Assembly: GCF_004310685.1 (NCBI RefSeq)
Contig: NZ_SISG01000001.1
Span: 1,798,001 to 1,862,000 of the forward strand
From: Glaciihabitans arcticus
Lineage (GTDB): Bacteria; Actinomycetota; Actinomycetes; Actinomycetales; Microbacteriaceae
DNA length: 64,000 bases
Reading direction: 5' to 3'
This document shows, piece after piece, positions 48,847 through 59,069 of this stretch. Made by a program: the position numbers and the translations under genes. How positions within the stretch are numbered: the first letter of the stretch is position 1; each line of letters starts with the position of its first letter. Under the pieces are notes generated by a model. That model was not told the DNA's origin. It saw only the letters and a list, made by a program, of their open reading frames with translations, and did not search any database.

Positions 48847-50649
48847 CTACCCGATCAGCCCGCGCAGCGCCTCCGCGGAGGTGACGGGCAGGGCGCAAAC
48901 GAAGTCCGTGCAGGCGTAGGCGGTCGTGGAACCCTCTGCCGCGCCACGCCCCTCGAAGAGCTCGAACCCGGCAGAAGCCCATGCTGCGCTCTGCTCGGCA
49001 GTGACCACGGCCGTGATCGAGGTCTCGGCGGCCCGCGCCACGGCGACAATCTCCGGGGAGTCGCCGACGACCACGAGTTGTCGGGCCGGAGCCGCGAGCC
49101 CGACCATCACCGACAACGCCGCCCCGAACGCGATCGGCTGCTGCACCGCGAATGTGGACACAAGCTCCATCGCGTGCGTTGCCGCGTCGAGGTACCGGCG
49201 GTCGGCCGTGAGCAGGAACAGCTGGTGCGCGGCCGCGGCCATCGCCGACGTTCCGCTCGGGTAAGCGCCCTCGCTCGGGTCGGTCTCGACCGCGAGGCCC
49301 TGGCTGGCGAGCAGCGCTTCCGCGCCCCCCGGAACGGTGAAGCCGTCGTCGCTGAGACACGCGTCCACCAACTCGCGCGCCGCAACCGCGAAGCGCACCT
49401 CGCCGGTCGCGAGCGCGAGTTCGAGCAGCCCGCCCGCGAACATCCCGTAGTCCTCGAGGGTCGCCGGGGCGGGCGAGAGTCGTCCGTCGATCGAGGCGCG
49501 CACGAGTCGACCGTCGCGGTAGTGGTTGGCCAGCAGGAACTCCACCGCTTCACGAGCGGCCGCGATCCACGAGGGCTCCCCCAGCCGCGCCCCCGCCGAG
49601 GCGAGAGCCGCGATGGCGAGACCGTTCCAGCCGGTCAGGATTTTTCCGTCGATGGCGGGTGGCTGCATCCCGAGCCGCTCGTCAGCAGAGGCCCCGTAGT
49701 AGCCGCCCTCGTTACGCCGCCCATCGATCACGCTCTCGCTGTCCTGCGCCGACGCGAAGCCGCCGGCCGGCCGCCGAAGTGTGTCCATGAGGAACCGTGA
49801 GATGCCGGATGCCACCTCCGCCCGCCCCACGCGTGCGTACGCGTCCAGCAGCAGCGCGTTGTCGTAGAGCATGCGCTCGTAGTGCGGGTCGGTCCAGTCG
49901 CGACGCGTGGAGTAGCGGAAGAACCCGCCCTCCACGGGGTCGCGCAGTGCAGAGGCCGCCATGGCGTCGAGGGTGCGCAGCGCGAGGGCGTGAGCCGAGG
50001 CATCCGGAGCGTCCAGCAGGAAGCCCAGCACCGTCGCGACCGGGAACTTGGGCTCCGCGCCGAAGCCACCGTGCGCGGTGTCCTCCTGCGCGGCGAGCCG
50101 GGACACCATCGAGTCGAACTCGCGCGGGAGGATTCCGGGGGTGCGAACGGAGGCGGCGGTCAGCGCGGCCGTGACGTGCGCGGCGTTGGAGTCGACTTCG
50201 GGGCGACGGTTAGCCCAGGCGTCGAACACACTGTCGAGAATCTGCCGGAATGACACGTGCTGCCCGAGCGGCTGTGGGGGCCAATACGTTCCGGCGTAGA
50301 AGGCCTGCCCGGCCGGAGTCACGAAGACGTTGAGCGGCCACCCGAGATTGGGCGTGAAGGCGCTCGCGGCGGCAAGGTAGCTCGCGTCGACGTCAGGGTA
50401 CTCCTCGCGGTCGACCTTGATCGCGACGGCGTTCTCGTTGAGGTACGCAGCAATCGACGGATCACTGAAACTCTCCCGTGCCATCACGTGGCACCAGTGG
50501 CAGGTGGAGTAGCCGATCGACACCAGAACGGGCACATCACGGCGTGCGGCCTCGGCGAAGGCCTCCTCCCCCCACTCGAACCAGTCGACCGGGTTATCGG
50601 CGTGCGACAACAGGTAGGGACTCACAGCAGCGGCCAGACGATTTGCCAT
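48847..50649 (-). CDS. DUF255 / YyaL-like thioredoxin-domain protein
   Basis: 600 residues. N-terminal thioredoxin-like domain with [18 protein letters not shown], a C-x-x-C that is the family signature, and [18 protein letters not shown]; then an (alpha/alpha)6 barrel resembling glycoside hydrolases or N-acylglucosamine epimerases ([34 protein letters not shown]). Found in bacteria, archaea and animals (spermatogenesis-associated protein 20); the reaction is not known. TACCCT 6 nt before the ATG. Divergent from an MBL-fold gene with interlocked promoters. Confidence 0.9.
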   Translation of the reverse strand: MANRLAAAVSPYLLSHADNPVDWFEWGEEAFAEAARRDVPVLVSIGYSTCHWCHVMARESFSDPSIAAYLNENAVAIKVDREEYPDVDASYLAAASAFTPNLGWPLNVFVTPAGQAFYAGTYWPPQPLGQHVSFRQILDSVFDAWANRRPEVDSNAAHVTAALTAASVRTPGILPREFDSMVSRLAAQEDTAHGGFGAEPKFPVATVLGFLLDAPDASAHALALRTLDAMAASALRDPVEGGFFRYSTRRDWTDPHYERMLYDNALLLDAYARVGRAEVASGISRFLMDTLRRPAGGFASAQDSESVIDGRRNEGGYYGASADERLGMQPPAIDGKILTGWNGLAIAALASAGARLGEPSWIAAAREAVEFLLANHYRDGRLVRASIDGRLSPAPATLEDYGMFAGGLLELALATGEVRFAVAARELVDACLSDDGFTVPGGAEALLASQGLAVETDPSEGAYPSGTSAMAAAAHQLFLLTADRRYLDAATHAMELVSTFAVQQPIAFGAALSVMVGLAAPARQLVVVGDSPEIVAVARAAETSITAVVTAEQSAAWASAGFELFEGRGAAEGSTTAYACTDFVCALPVTSAEALRGLIG

Positions 50650-50654
50650 AGTCT
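50649..50654 (+). promoter_or_regulatory. -10 box of the MBL-fold gene
   Basis: TAGTCT, 6 nt before the ATG at 50661; it starts on the first base of the divergent DUF255 start codon. Confidence 0.5.
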
Positions 50655-50655
50655 C

Positions 50656-50661
50656 AGGGTA
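50656..50661 (-). promoter_or_regulatory. -10 box of the DUF255 gene
   Basis: TACCCT, 6 nt before the ATG at 50649. Each gene's -10 box touches the other gene's start codon, so the 11-nt intergenic gap holds two leaderless promoters. Confidence 0.5.
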
Positions 50662-51410
50662 TGTCGACGACGACCCTCACCTGGATAGGCGGACCCACAG
50701 CTCTCCTCGAATACGCAGGACTGCGCATTGTGACGGATCCGACCTTTGACGCCCCGCAGACCTACGTCGAGCCGGGCGAGACAACGCTCGTCAAGACAGC
50801 CGGTCCCGCCATCCAGCGCAGCGATCTCGGCACCGTCGACCTCGTGCTCCTCAGTCACCACGGCCACAAGGACAACCTCGACTGGGAGGGCCTCGAACTG
50901 CTTGCGAGTGGGATTACGACCCTTAGCACCCCGCAGGCCGCGAGTGACCTCTTCGGCGGAAAGGTCGTCGGCCTCGACTCGTGGGAGACACACGAGATCG
51001 GCGCCGTCACCATCACTGCCGTACCCGCGCTGCACGGCCCTCCCGGCAGCGAACCGCTCGTCGGCCCCGTCATCGGTTTTGTGCTCGAGGCACCCGGCGA
51101 ACCGGTCGTCTATGTGAGCGGGGATAACGCGTCACTGCCGCTCGTCGAGCAGATCTCCGACCGCTTCGACGGTGTCGACATCGCCATCCTGTTCGCGGGC
51201 GCCGCGCGTGTGCCCGGCATCGACGCCAACCTCACCCTGACCTCGGCCGACGCCGTGTCCGCAGCAGCCCTGCTGCGCGCGCCCATCGTCGTCGGTCTGC
51301 ACACCGACGACTGGGAGCACTTCAGCGAGAACCGCGCGTCGCTCGAGGCGGCGTTCGGCGACACCGGGGTGCTCGTCGAAACGCCGCGTGGCGAGACGGT
51401 GACGCTCTAG
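50661..51410 (+). CDS. Metallo-beta-lactamase-fold hydrolase, UlaG-like
   Basis: 249 residues. Seen: [25 protein letters not shown], the metal motif [33 protein letters not shown] and [12 protein letters not shown]. The motif departs from the standard H-x-H-x-D-H (SHHGHKDN), so one metal site may be altered; the remaining His and Asp are present. Family members split lactones or phosphodiesters; substrate unknown. Converges on the aldo/keto reductase with an 11-nt gap. Confidence 0.82.
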   Translation: MSTTTLTWIGGPTALLEYAGLRIVTDPTFDAPQTYVEPGETTLVKTAGPAIQRSDLGTVDLVLLSHHGHKDNLDWEGLELLASGITTLSTPQAASDLFGGKVVGLDSWETHEIGAVTITAVPALHGPPGSEPLVGPVIGFVLEAPGEPVVYVSGDNASLPLVEQISDRFDGVDIAILFAGAARVPGIDANLTLTSADAVSAAALLRAPIVVGLHTDDWEHFSENRASLEAAFGDTGVLVETPRGETVTL

Positions 51411-51421
51411 TCGACCCGGTG

Positions 51422-52243
51422 CTAGTCGACCTCGTTCGGGTGGCTGCCGATGCGGCCGTCGCGCTCCAGGGCGGTGAGGCCGGCCATCTCGGTCTCCGAG
51501 AGCTCGAAGCCGAAGACGTCGAAGTTCTCGGCCATGCGTTCCTTGTGCGTCGACTTCGGGATCACGATGTAGCCGTTCTGCAGGTGCCAGCGAAGCAGCA
51601 CCTGGGCGATCGAGCGCTCGTGCGCCTCGGCGATCGCGGCCACGGTGGCGTCCTCGAGCAGGTGCCCGCGGCCGAGGGGGCTCCACGCTTCGGTCGCGAT
51701 TCCGTTGGCGGCGCCGAACTCCACGGCGTCGCGCTGCTGCAGGTACGGGTGCAGCTCGATCTGGTTCACGGCGGGAACGACGGTCGCGACATCCAGAACC
51801 GGCTGCAGGTGGTGCGGCAGGAAGTTCGAGACACCGATCGAGGTCGTGCGGCCGCTTGCTGCCATCTCCTCCATCGCGAGCCAGCTCTCGACGAACTTGT
51901 TCGTCTTCGGCGAGGGCCAGTGAATGAGGTACAGGTCGACCCGGTCGAGGCCGAGCTGCTCGAGGCTGCGATCGAAGGCGTCGTGCGCGGACTGCGTGCC
52001 CTGGTCGTCGTTCCACAGCTTGGTGGTGATGAACAACTCGTCGCGCGGAATGCCCGACTTCGCGATCGCTGCACCCACACCCGCCTCGTTGCCGTAGATG
52101 CGCGCGGTGTCCAAGTGGCGGTAGCCGACCTCGAGTGCGTCGAACACGACCCGCTCGGTTTCGACCGGGTCGACCTTGAAGACGCCGAAGCCGAGCTGCG
52201 GGATCGTGTGGCCGGAGTTCAGTTCAATGGTGGGGACAGACAC
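51422..52243 (-). CDS. Aldo/keto reductase
   Basis: NADPH-dependent carbonyl reductase, 273 residues, TIM barrel. Seen: GFGVFKVDPVETERVV, HLDTARIYGNEAGVG with the catalytic Asp and Tyr, LFITTKLWND with the Lys, YLIHWPSP with the His and IPKSTHKERMAENFDVF for NADPH. Resembles 2,5-diketogluconate/methylglyoxal reductases. The GTG follows the prpC stop with no intergenic base, so it belongs to the methylcitrate operon, where it might remove a reactive aldehyde. Substrate not defined. Confidence 0.9.
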   Translation of the reverse strand: MSVPTIELNSGHTIPQLGFGVFKVDPVETERVVFDALEVGYRHLDTARIYGNEAGVGAAIAKSGIPRDELFITTKLWNDDQGTQSAHDAFDRSLEQLGLDRVDLYLIHWPSPKTNKFVESWLAMEEMAASGRTTSIGVSNFLPHHLQPVLDVATVVPAVNQIELHPYLQQRDAVEFGAANGIATEAWSPLGRGHLLEDATVAAIAEAHERSIAQVLLRWHLQNGYIVIPKSTHKERMAENFDVFGFELSETEMAGLTALERDGRIGSHPNEVD

Positions 52244-53374
52244 TTAGAGTGACCTTTCGGTGACGTGACGCTCGGCGGGACCGTTGTACTCGCTGAGCGG
52301 GCGGATGAGGGCGTTGGAGGCGAGCTGCTCCGCGATGTGAGCGGTCCAGCCGGTGATGCGGGCGGCGACGAACAGGGGCGTGAACATCTCGGTGTCGAAA
52401 CCCGTGAGGTGGTACGCGGGACCGCTCGGGTAGTCGAGGTTGGGCAGGATGTTCTTGCGCTCCGTCATCTGCTTCTCGAGCTCGTCGTACAGCTCGATGA
52501 GATCGGGGCGGTCGTACTCGGCGATGAGCGTGTCGAGCGCCGCCTTCATGGTCGGAACCCGCGAGTCGCCGCTCTTGTAGACGCGGTGGCCGAAGCCCAT
52601 GATCTTGCGCTTCTCCTCGAGCGCGCGATCAAGCCAGAGCCCGACGAGCTCGGCGGTGCCGATCTCCTCGAAGACGTGCATCACCGCCTCGTTGGCTCCA
52701 CCGTGCAGCGGCCCCTTGAGGGCGCCGATGCCCGCCGTGACCGCCGAGTACAGGTCGGCCAGGGTGCTGGTGACGACTCGGGATGCGAACGTGCTCGCGT
52801 TGAACGAATGCTCCGCGTACAGGATCATCGAGACGTCGAACGCGTTGACGACCACGAGGTCGGGAACATCACCGAAGGTCATGTGCAGGAAGTTGGCCGA
52901 GAAGCCGAGATCTTCCCGCGGCTCGATGAGCTGCTCGTCGCGGCGGCGCCGCTGGTCGTACGCGACGATCGTCGGCAGCTGGGCGAACAGGTAGATCGCG
53001 CGCTTCTGGTTGAGTTCGGGATCCGCGATGCCGCCGGGTTCGGTGAGCGTTGCATCCATCGCCCCGATCACACTGACGGCCGTGCGAACGACGTCCATCG
53101 GGTGCGCGGTGAGGGGCAGCTCGTCGATGACCCGCTTGACCGCGGCATCGAGCGGTCGCAGCGACCGCTCGAGCGTCTCGAATTCGGCCAACTGCACGGG
53201 CGTCGGCAGCTCGCCGTGCCAGAGCAGGTAGGCGACCTCCTCGAACGTGCAGTTCGCGGCGAGCTCCTGCACCGGGTAGCCGCGGTAGAGCAGCGAATTG
53301 GTTTCGGGGTTCACCTTGGAGATCGCGGTGGTGTCGACGACGACGCCCGCGAGGCCCTTGTGGATCTCGGTCAT
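52244..53374 (-). CDS. prpC: 2-methylcitrate synthase / citrate synthase
   Basis: Condenses propionyl-CoA with oxaloacetate. 376 residues of the citrate synthase fold. Seen: HKGLAGVVVDTTAISKVNPE, LLYRGYPVQELA, EHSFNASTFASRV with the catalytic His, GALKGPLHGGANEAVM, and MGFGHRVYKSGDSR plus the late Asp. The N-terminal GLAGV motif and the neighbours prpB and prpD point to methylcitrate synthase. Overlaps the prpB stop by 4 nt. Confidence 0.94.
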   Translation of the reverse strand: MTEIHKGLAGVVVDTTAISKVNPETNSLLYRGYPVQELAANCTFEEVAYLLWHGELPTPVQLAEFETLERSLRPLDAAVKRVIDELPLTAHPMDVVRTAVSVIGAMDATLTEPGGIADPELNQKRAIYLFAQLPTIVAYDQRRRRDEQLIEPREDLGFSANFLHMTFGDVPDLVVVNAFDVSMILYAEHSFNASTFASRVVTSTLADLYSAVTAGIGALKGPLHGGANEAVMHVFEEIGTAELVGLWLDRALEEKRKIMGFGHRVYKSGDSRVPTMKAALDTLIAEYDRPDLIELYDELEKQMTERKNILPNLDYPSGPAYHLTGFDTEMFTPLFVAARITGWTAHIAEQLASNALIRPLSEYNGPAERHVTERSL

Positions 53375-54270
53375 GATTGCACCTTGAAGTTGTAGATGGA
53401 CGAATCGAACGAGTTGTAGGCCTCGTAGTCGAGCAGTTCATAGAGGCGAGCCCTCGTCTGCATGCTACCCACCTCAGGCTGGAGAGTGCCTCCGGCGACG
53501 AGGGTATCGAGGCCGCGTTCAGCCGCACCCATCGCGAGGCGCAGCAGGCTGACCGGGTAGATCACGATGTTCACCCCGACGTTCGCGAGCTGCTCGTTGG
53601 TGAACAGCTCGCTCTTGCCGAACTCGGTCATGTTGGCGAGGATCGGCACGTCGACGGCGTTCCGCACGGCCTCGAATTCTTCGAGGCTCGTCATCGCCTC
53701 GGGGAAGATCGCGTCGGCCCCCGCGTCGACCAGCTGCTTCGAGCGGTCGATCGCGGCCTGCAGGCCGTCGATGCCCCGGATGTCCGTGCGCGCCATGATG
53801 AGCAGGTTCGGGTCGCGCCTCGCGTCCGCCGCCGCGCGGATGCGCTTGATCGCCGTGTCCTCGTCCACAACGGCCTTGCCGTCGAGGTGCCCACAGCGCT
53901 TGGGATTCACCTGGTCCTCGATGTGCAGGCCGGCCACCCCCGCGTCCTCGAGCGTCTGCACGGTTCGCGCGACGTTCATCGGCTCGCCGAATCCCGTGTC
54001 GGCGTCGACGAGGGCGGGGAGCTCGGTCATGCGCGCGATCTGCTGCGCGCGGGTCGCGACCTCGGTCAGCGTTGTCAGGCCGATGTCGGGCAGGCCGAGG
54101 TCGGCGGAGATGACGGCGCCCGAGATGTAGACGCCCTCGAACCCCTTGTCCTGGATGAGCTTCGCGGACAGCGGGTTGAACGCGCCCGGGAAGCGCAACA
54201 GCTCGCCGGCCGCGAGACGCTCGCGGAACAGGCGGCGCTTCTCGTGAGCGGGGGTGGAGGCGTACAGCAT
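53371..54270 (-). CDS. prpB: 2-methylisocitrate lyase
   Basis: Splits methylisocitrate into pyruvate and succinate. 299 residues of the isocitrate-lyase superfamily. Seen: FPGAFNPLSAKLIQDKGFEG, LVDADTGFGEPMNVARTV, the catalytic loop HIEDQVNPKRCGHLDGK with the active Cys, and MARTDIRGIDGL. ATG shares one base with the prpD stop (TAATG). The KRCGH loop is the methylisocitrate-lyase form. Confidence 0.95.
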   Translation of the reverse strand: MLYASTPAHEKRRLFRERLAAGELLRFPGAFNPLSAKLIQDKGFEGVYISGAVISADLGLPDIGLTTLTEVATRAQQIARMTELPALVDADTGFGEPMNVARTVQTLEDAGVAGLHIEDQVNPKRCGHLDGKAVVDEDTAIKRIRAAADARRDPNLLIMARTDIRGIDGLQAAIDRSKQLVDAGADAIFPEAMTSLEEFEAVRNAVDVPILANMTEFGKSELFTNEQLANVGVNIVIYPVSLLRLAMGAAERGLDTLVAGGTLQPEVGSMQTRARLYELLDYEAYNSFDSSIYNFKVQS

Positions 54271-55766
54271 TAGAAGAGTCCCTTCGGGCCGGGGGCGAAC
54301 GGTGTCGCCGGGGTGATCGTGAGACCGGCGAGCTCCCCAGCGGTGAGGTACGGCAGGCGCTGCGCAACATCGAGGAAGCGCTCGATCTCTGTGCTCTCGA
54401 GCACCGGCGCGGCGAGCTGCTGGAACTTGGTGATGTAGTCGGCCCGCGCAAAGGGGCGAGCGCCGAGCGGATGCGCATCCGCCACAGCGATCTCATCAAC
54501 GATGCGGGTGCCGTCGGTGAGTTCGATCTCCACCCGACCGCCGAACGCCTTCTCGGCAGGGTCGAGCGAGTGGTAGCGGCGCGTCCACTCGGCGTCCTCC
54601 TGTGTGGTCACCCGATTCCAGAGCGCGACGGTGTCGGGGCGGCCCGCACGCTCGGGAGCGTAGGAGCGCTCGTGGTGCCACTCGCCGTCCTGTAGCGCGA
54701 CCGTGAAGATGTACGGGATCGAGTGGTCGAGCGTCTCGCGGCTGGCCGTCGGGTCGTACTTCTGCGGGTCGTTCGCGCCCGAACCGATCACGTAGTGGGT
54801 GTGGTGGCTGGTATGCAGCACGGCGCTGGAGATGGTCTCGGCGCTCAGGTGCGGGTACTGCTGCTTGAGCTTGCGCGCGAGGTCGATCCAGGCTTGCGCC
54901 TGGTACTCGGCCGAGTGCTCCTTCGTGTAGCTGTCGAGGATCGCGCGACGCGTCTCGCCGCGCTCGGGCAGCGGAACCTCGTAGGCGGCGTCCGGTCCGT
55001 CGAGCAGCCAGGCGATCACGCCGTCCTCGCCCTCGTAGATCGGGGTGGGGCTCGTCTGGCCGCGCATCGCCCGGTCGACGGCCTCGACGGCCATCTTGCC
55101 TGCGAAGGCGGGGGCGTGCGCCTTCCAGGTGGAGATCTCGCCCTTGCGGGACTGGCGGGTGGCAGTGGTGGTGTGCAGCGCCTGCCCGATGGCCTGGAAG
55201 ATCGTCTCGGTGTCGAGGCCGAGCAGGGTGCCGATGCCGGCGGCGGCGCTCGGGCCGAGGTGCGCGACATGGTCGATCTTGTGCTTGTGCAGGCTGATCG
55301 CCTTCACGAGGTCGACCTGGATCTCGTAGCCGGTGACGATGCCCCGCAGCAGGTCGGCTCCGCTGCGTCCGGTGTGCTGGGCGACGGCGACGATGGGCGG
55401 GATGTTGTCGCCCGGGTGCGAGTACTCCGCGGCGAGGAAGGTGTCGTGGTAATCGAGTTCACGCACGGCGACGCCATTCGCCCAGGCGGCCCACTCGGGG
55501 CTGAAGCGGCCGGTCACGCCGAAGACTGTCGCTCCGGGCTGGTACGGGTGATCCTCCGCCTGTGCGCGCGCGGCGACGACGGGCGCACGCGTGAGGGATG
55601 CCGCGGCGACCGAGGCGTTGTCGATGATGCGGTTGATGACCATGTCGGTGACGTCGTCGCTCACGGCGACGTTCTCACTCGCGACTTCGGCGATCTTCCA
55701 GGCGAGCTGGCCCTCGCGGGCGAGGTTCTCGTCGCTGCGGTGTACGCGTACGGGGTGATTCTTCAT
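54270..55766 (-). CDS. prpD: 2-methylcitrate dehydratase
   Basis: Dehydrates 2-methylcitrate to methylaconitate, the middle step of propionate oxidation. 498 residues, MmgE/PrpD fold. Seen: [78 protein letters not shown] and [20 protein letters not shown] overlaps the GntR stop by 4 nt. It needs no iron-sulfur cluster; an AcnA-type isomerase elsewhere would finish the step. Confidence 0.95.
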   Translation of the reverse strand: MKNHPVRVHRSDENLAREGQLAWKIAEVASENVAVSDDVTDMVINRIIDNASVAAASLTRAPVVAARAQAEDHPYQPGATVFGVTGRFSPEWAAWANGVAVRELDYHDTFLAAEYSHPGDNIPPIVAVAQHTGRSGADLLRGIVTGYEIQVDLVKAISLHKHKIDHVAHLGPSAAAGIGTLLGLDTETIFQAIGQALHTTTATRQSRKGEISTWKAHAPAFAGKMAVEAVDRAMRGQTSPTPIYEGEDGVIAWLLDGPDAAYEVPLPERGETRRAILDSYTKEHSAEYQAQAWIDLARKLKQQYPHLSAETISSAVLHTSHHTHYVIGSGANDPQKYDPTASRETLDHSIPYIFTVALQDGEWHHERSYAPERAGRPDTVALWNRVTTQEDAEWTRRYHSLDPAEKAFGGRVEIELTDGTRIVDEIAVADAHPLGARPFARADYITKFQQLAAPVLESTEIERFLDVAQRLPYLTAGELAGLTITPATPFAPGPKGLF

Positions 55767-56392
55767 GGGGTCCTAACCGTCAGAGTTTCAAGGATGGAGC
55801 GGAGGCTTCGGGTGAGGTGCACGCTGGTGGCGCTCGCGGCGAGGCGGGCGTCTCCGGCGATGATGGCGTCGATGATGAGCAGGTGCTCGCGGGCGGCCTC
55901 GGCGAGGCGCGCCGGGTTGTCCTGTGACAGGCGGCGGATGCGGCTGAGGTGGGTGCGCACGCTGGTGAGAGCGGCGACGAGGTAGGGGTTGGCGACCGCC
56001 GCGTCGACGGCCGCGTCGAAAGCGCGAACCGCCTCGAAGTAGGCGGGCAGATCGGTCGTGTTGATCGTCGCCAGTTCGTCGCGCAGCGCCTCGAAGGCCG
56101 CGGGGTCGCGGCGCTCTGCCGCGAGGGATGCCGCCTGCTGCTCGAGCGCCTGCCTCAGCTCGAAGAGCTCGGTCACGTTGTCGAAGCTGAGCGGCGACAC
56201 GATGAGCCCCCGGCCACCGACCGGTTCCGCAAGCCCTTCGGCGACGAGCCTGGCGAGGGCTTCGCGCACGGGCGTGCGGGAGATGCCGAGCCGCGTGCTC
56301 AGCTCGACCTCTGCGAGCGCGGCGCCCGGTTCGAGCACCAGCTGCAGGATGTCCCGGCGCAGGCTCTCGTAGGCAACATCACTCGCGCGCAT
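55763..56392 (-). CDS. GntR/FadR-family regulator of the methylcitrate operon
   Basis: 209 residues. N-terminal winged helix with [35 protein letters not shown], then an all-helical FCD ligand-binding domain with conserved Asp/His positions ([33 protein letters not shown]). Translationally coupled to prpD, so it is the local regulator and probably senses methylcitrate or propionyl-CoA products. Only 2 nt separate it from an HTH gene upstream. Confidence 0.9.
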   Translation of the reverse strand: MRASDVAYESLRRDILQLVLEPGAALAEVELSTRLGISRTPVREALARLVAEGLAEPVGGRGLIVSPLSFDNVTELFELRQALEQQAASLAAERRDPAAFEALRDELATINTTDLPAYFEAVRAFDAAVDAAVANPYLVAALTSVRTHLSRIRRLSQDNPARLAEAAREHLLIIDAIIAGDARLAASATSVHLTRSLRSILETLTVRTP

Positions 56393-56394
56393 CC

Positions 56395-56793
56395 CTAGAT
56401 CACGCCCTGTGTATACATTGCCCCCACTCTAGACGTGTCGCCTGCCGTTCTGCGAGCCTTCTGTATACGCTTGCGCGAGAATGCGGCGAGCGGGTCTGTG
56501 CCGTCGACGTCTCCGATGCGCCGCCTCCACACCTTCACGATCGTGCGCACCTCCTTCCTCAGTCTCCGGATCACGTCTTCATCCAGTCGGTACCACCGCT
56601 CCGTGTACTCCTGCCGCACGATCACGTACCCGCTGTCGCGCAGCACGGCCAGGTGCCACGACACCGCCGCCTTCGTCACTCGGTGTTCGTGCGAAATGAC
56701 GTCCACGAGGTTGCCCGACGTGTGCTCGCCCGACGCCAGGATCGTGACAATCCGGTGCCGGATTGGGTGAGCGAGAACCTCGAACACGTTCAT
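56395..56793 (-). CDS. ArsR-like winged-helix regulator heading the prp operon
   Basis: 132 residues. Seen: VLAHPIRHRIVTILASGEHT, VTKAAVSWHLAVLRDSGYVIVRQEYTERWYRLDED. There is no metal-binding CxC, so the inducer is not a metal of the classical kind. The C-terminus is basic (RKRIQKARRTAGDTSR). TAGAAA lies 6 nt before the ATG. It is the first of six co-directional genes; the gap to the GntR gene is only 2 nt, so the operon carries two regulators. Confidence 0.85.
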   Translation of the reverse strand: MNVFEVLAHPIRHRIVTILASGEHTSGNLVDVISHEHRVTKAAVSWHLAVLRDSGYVIVRQEYTERWYRLDEDVIRRLRKEVRTIVKVWRRRIGDVDGTDPLAAFSRKRIQKARRTAGDTSRVGAMYTQGVI

Positions 56794-56799
56794 CCATCA

Positions 56800-56805
56800 T
56801 TTCTA
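56800..56805 (-). promoter_or_regulatory. -10 box of the prp operon
   Basis: TAGAAA, exactly 6 nt before the ATG at 56793. The six genes from 56793 down to 51422 have no larger gap than 2 nt. Confidence 0.45.
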
Positions 56806-56904
56806 ACCGCGCGCGCGGAGAACCGGTCGGCCGACAACAGTTCTGGGGTCGGTCGCGGTCCCCACGCGCTTGTGAAGGAGACGCTGGCGGGAGCGAGGTA
56901 CTTG

Positions 56905-56960
56905 CGATTCCCATATCCCAACTCGTCTTTAGGTAAAGGAGAGTTGGGATACGGAAATCG
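56905..56960. repeat. 56-bp near-perfect palindrome upstream of the prp operon
   Basis: 20-bp arms (56905-56924 and 56941-56960) match at 18 positions. The centre contains a smaller palindrome, CTTTAGGTAAAG. Both mismatches become G-U pairs in RNA read from the minus strand but A-C in the plus strand, so pairing is fully kept only in minus-strand RNA. The surrounding 56806-57094 hold no gene. May be an interspersed palindromic repeat or an operator. Confidence 0.7.
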
Positions 56961-57082
56961 CGGCTGCCGGGCGGGAACCGCGCCGTGATCCGCGGGGGCT
57001 GGATGGAGCGAGCGGTCGGTGGGAAAATCAACTGTGCCGCGCGCGAAGCTGGGCGCGAGGTGATGCCGCCCGGGCGGCGGTG

Positions 57083-57088
57083 TACGGT
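57083..57088 (+). promoter_or_regulatory. -10 box of the FAD oxidase gene
   Basis: TACGGT, exactly 6 nt before the ATG at 57095. Confidence 0.5.
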
Positions 57089-57094
57089 CGAAAG

Positions 57095-58485
<1,391 letters not shown>

Positions 58486-58489
<4 letters not shown>

Positions 58490-58548
58490 AGCGACTCGAC
58501 GAACGAGACCAGCGCTGCGTTGAACGCCTTCGGCCTGTTTGCGGGCAT
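58486..58548 (-). pseudogene. 20-codon remnant of an alpha/beta-hydrolase C-terminus behind marR
   Basis: MPANRPKAFNAALVSFVESL then TAG. The rPxAFNxALxxFxxSL pattern is how many alpha/beta-hydrolases end. The ATG overlaps the MarR stop by one base (TGATG) and the TAG shares CTAG with the oxidase stop. Most of the hydrolase would have been deleted. It may still be translated as a short peptide. Confidence 0.45.
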
Positions 58549-59030
58549 CAACGCTGTTCGAAGTGTGAGAGCCAGTCGGTGAGAGTCTGCTCGAAGGGCC
58601 CGGGCGCTCCGAGCATGTCGACGAGCCGCCTCTCGTTGGCCAGGTGCGCCTCGACCGCGCGGTCGATGAGCTCGACACCCTCGGGCGTGAGCGCGACGAC
58701 CCGGCCACGGCCATCGGATTCGGACTGGCGACGCGTGACCAGCCCGGCCGACACCAGCCGGTCGATGCGTTTGGTGATCGCGCCGGTCGTGACCATGGTG
58801 TGCTGGGCGAGATCGCCGGGTGCGCGCTCGAACGGGGCGCCGGCGCGACGCAGCGCAGAGAGTACGTCGAACTCCCCCTCGCTCAGGCCGAACTCCCGAT
58901 AGACGGCGACGAGCTCCTCGGTGAGCGCGTTCGCGAGGCGGTGCAGGCGGCCGATGACGCCGATCGGGGCGACGTCGAGGTCGGGGCGCTCGCGGCGCCA
59001 GTCGTCCTGGATGCGGGAGACATGGTCCAT
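58548..59030 (-). CDS. MarR-family regulator divergent from an EamA transporter
   Basis: 160 residues. Seen: LSEGEFDVLSALRRAGAPFERAPGDLA, the recognition helix MVTTGAITKRIDRLVSAGLVTRR and the wing QSESDGRGRVVALTPEG. ATG at 59030 is chosen because TATTAT lies 6 nt before it; the upstream extension overlaps the transporter. The 39-nt gap to eamA contains a 17-bp palindrome over the transporter's -10, so it very likely represses that gene and itself. Confidence 0.92.
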   Translation of the reverse strand: MDHVSRIQDDWRRERPDLDVAPIGVIGRLHRLANALTEELVAVYREFGLSEGEFDVLSALRRAGAPFERAPGDLAQHTMVTTGAITKRIDRLVSAGLVTRRQSESDGRGRVVALTPEGVELIDRAVEAHLANERRLVDMLGAPGPFEQTLTDWLSHFEQR

Positions 59031-59036
59031 ACCCCC

Positions 59037-59042
59037 ATAATA
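59037..59042 (-). promoter_or_regulatory. -10 box of marR
   Basis: TATTAT, exactly 6 nt before the ATG at 59030. Confidence 0.55.
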
Positions 59043-59051
59043 TCTTCCACA

Positions 59052-59068
59052 GAAGGTATAATACCTTC
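59052..59068. promoter_or_regulatory. MarR operator
   Basis: GAAGGTAT-A-ATACCTTC, a perfect 17-bp palindrome. It covers the transporter's -10 box (59057-59062) and reaches to 2 nt from its ATG. A bound dimer would stop transcription directly. Confidence 0.7.
59057..59062 (+). promoter_or_regulatory. -10 box of the MarR-controlled EamA gene
   Basis: TATAAT, the consensus, 7 nt before the ATG at 59070. Confidence 0.6.
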
Positions 59069-59069
59069 C

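Noticed and set aside
48847-50649. Glycoside hydrolase or epimerase annotation for the DUF255 protein
   Set aside because: The barrel resembles them, but the N-terminal CHWCHV thioredoxin-like domain defines the DUF255 family and no sugar-enzyme active site is evident.
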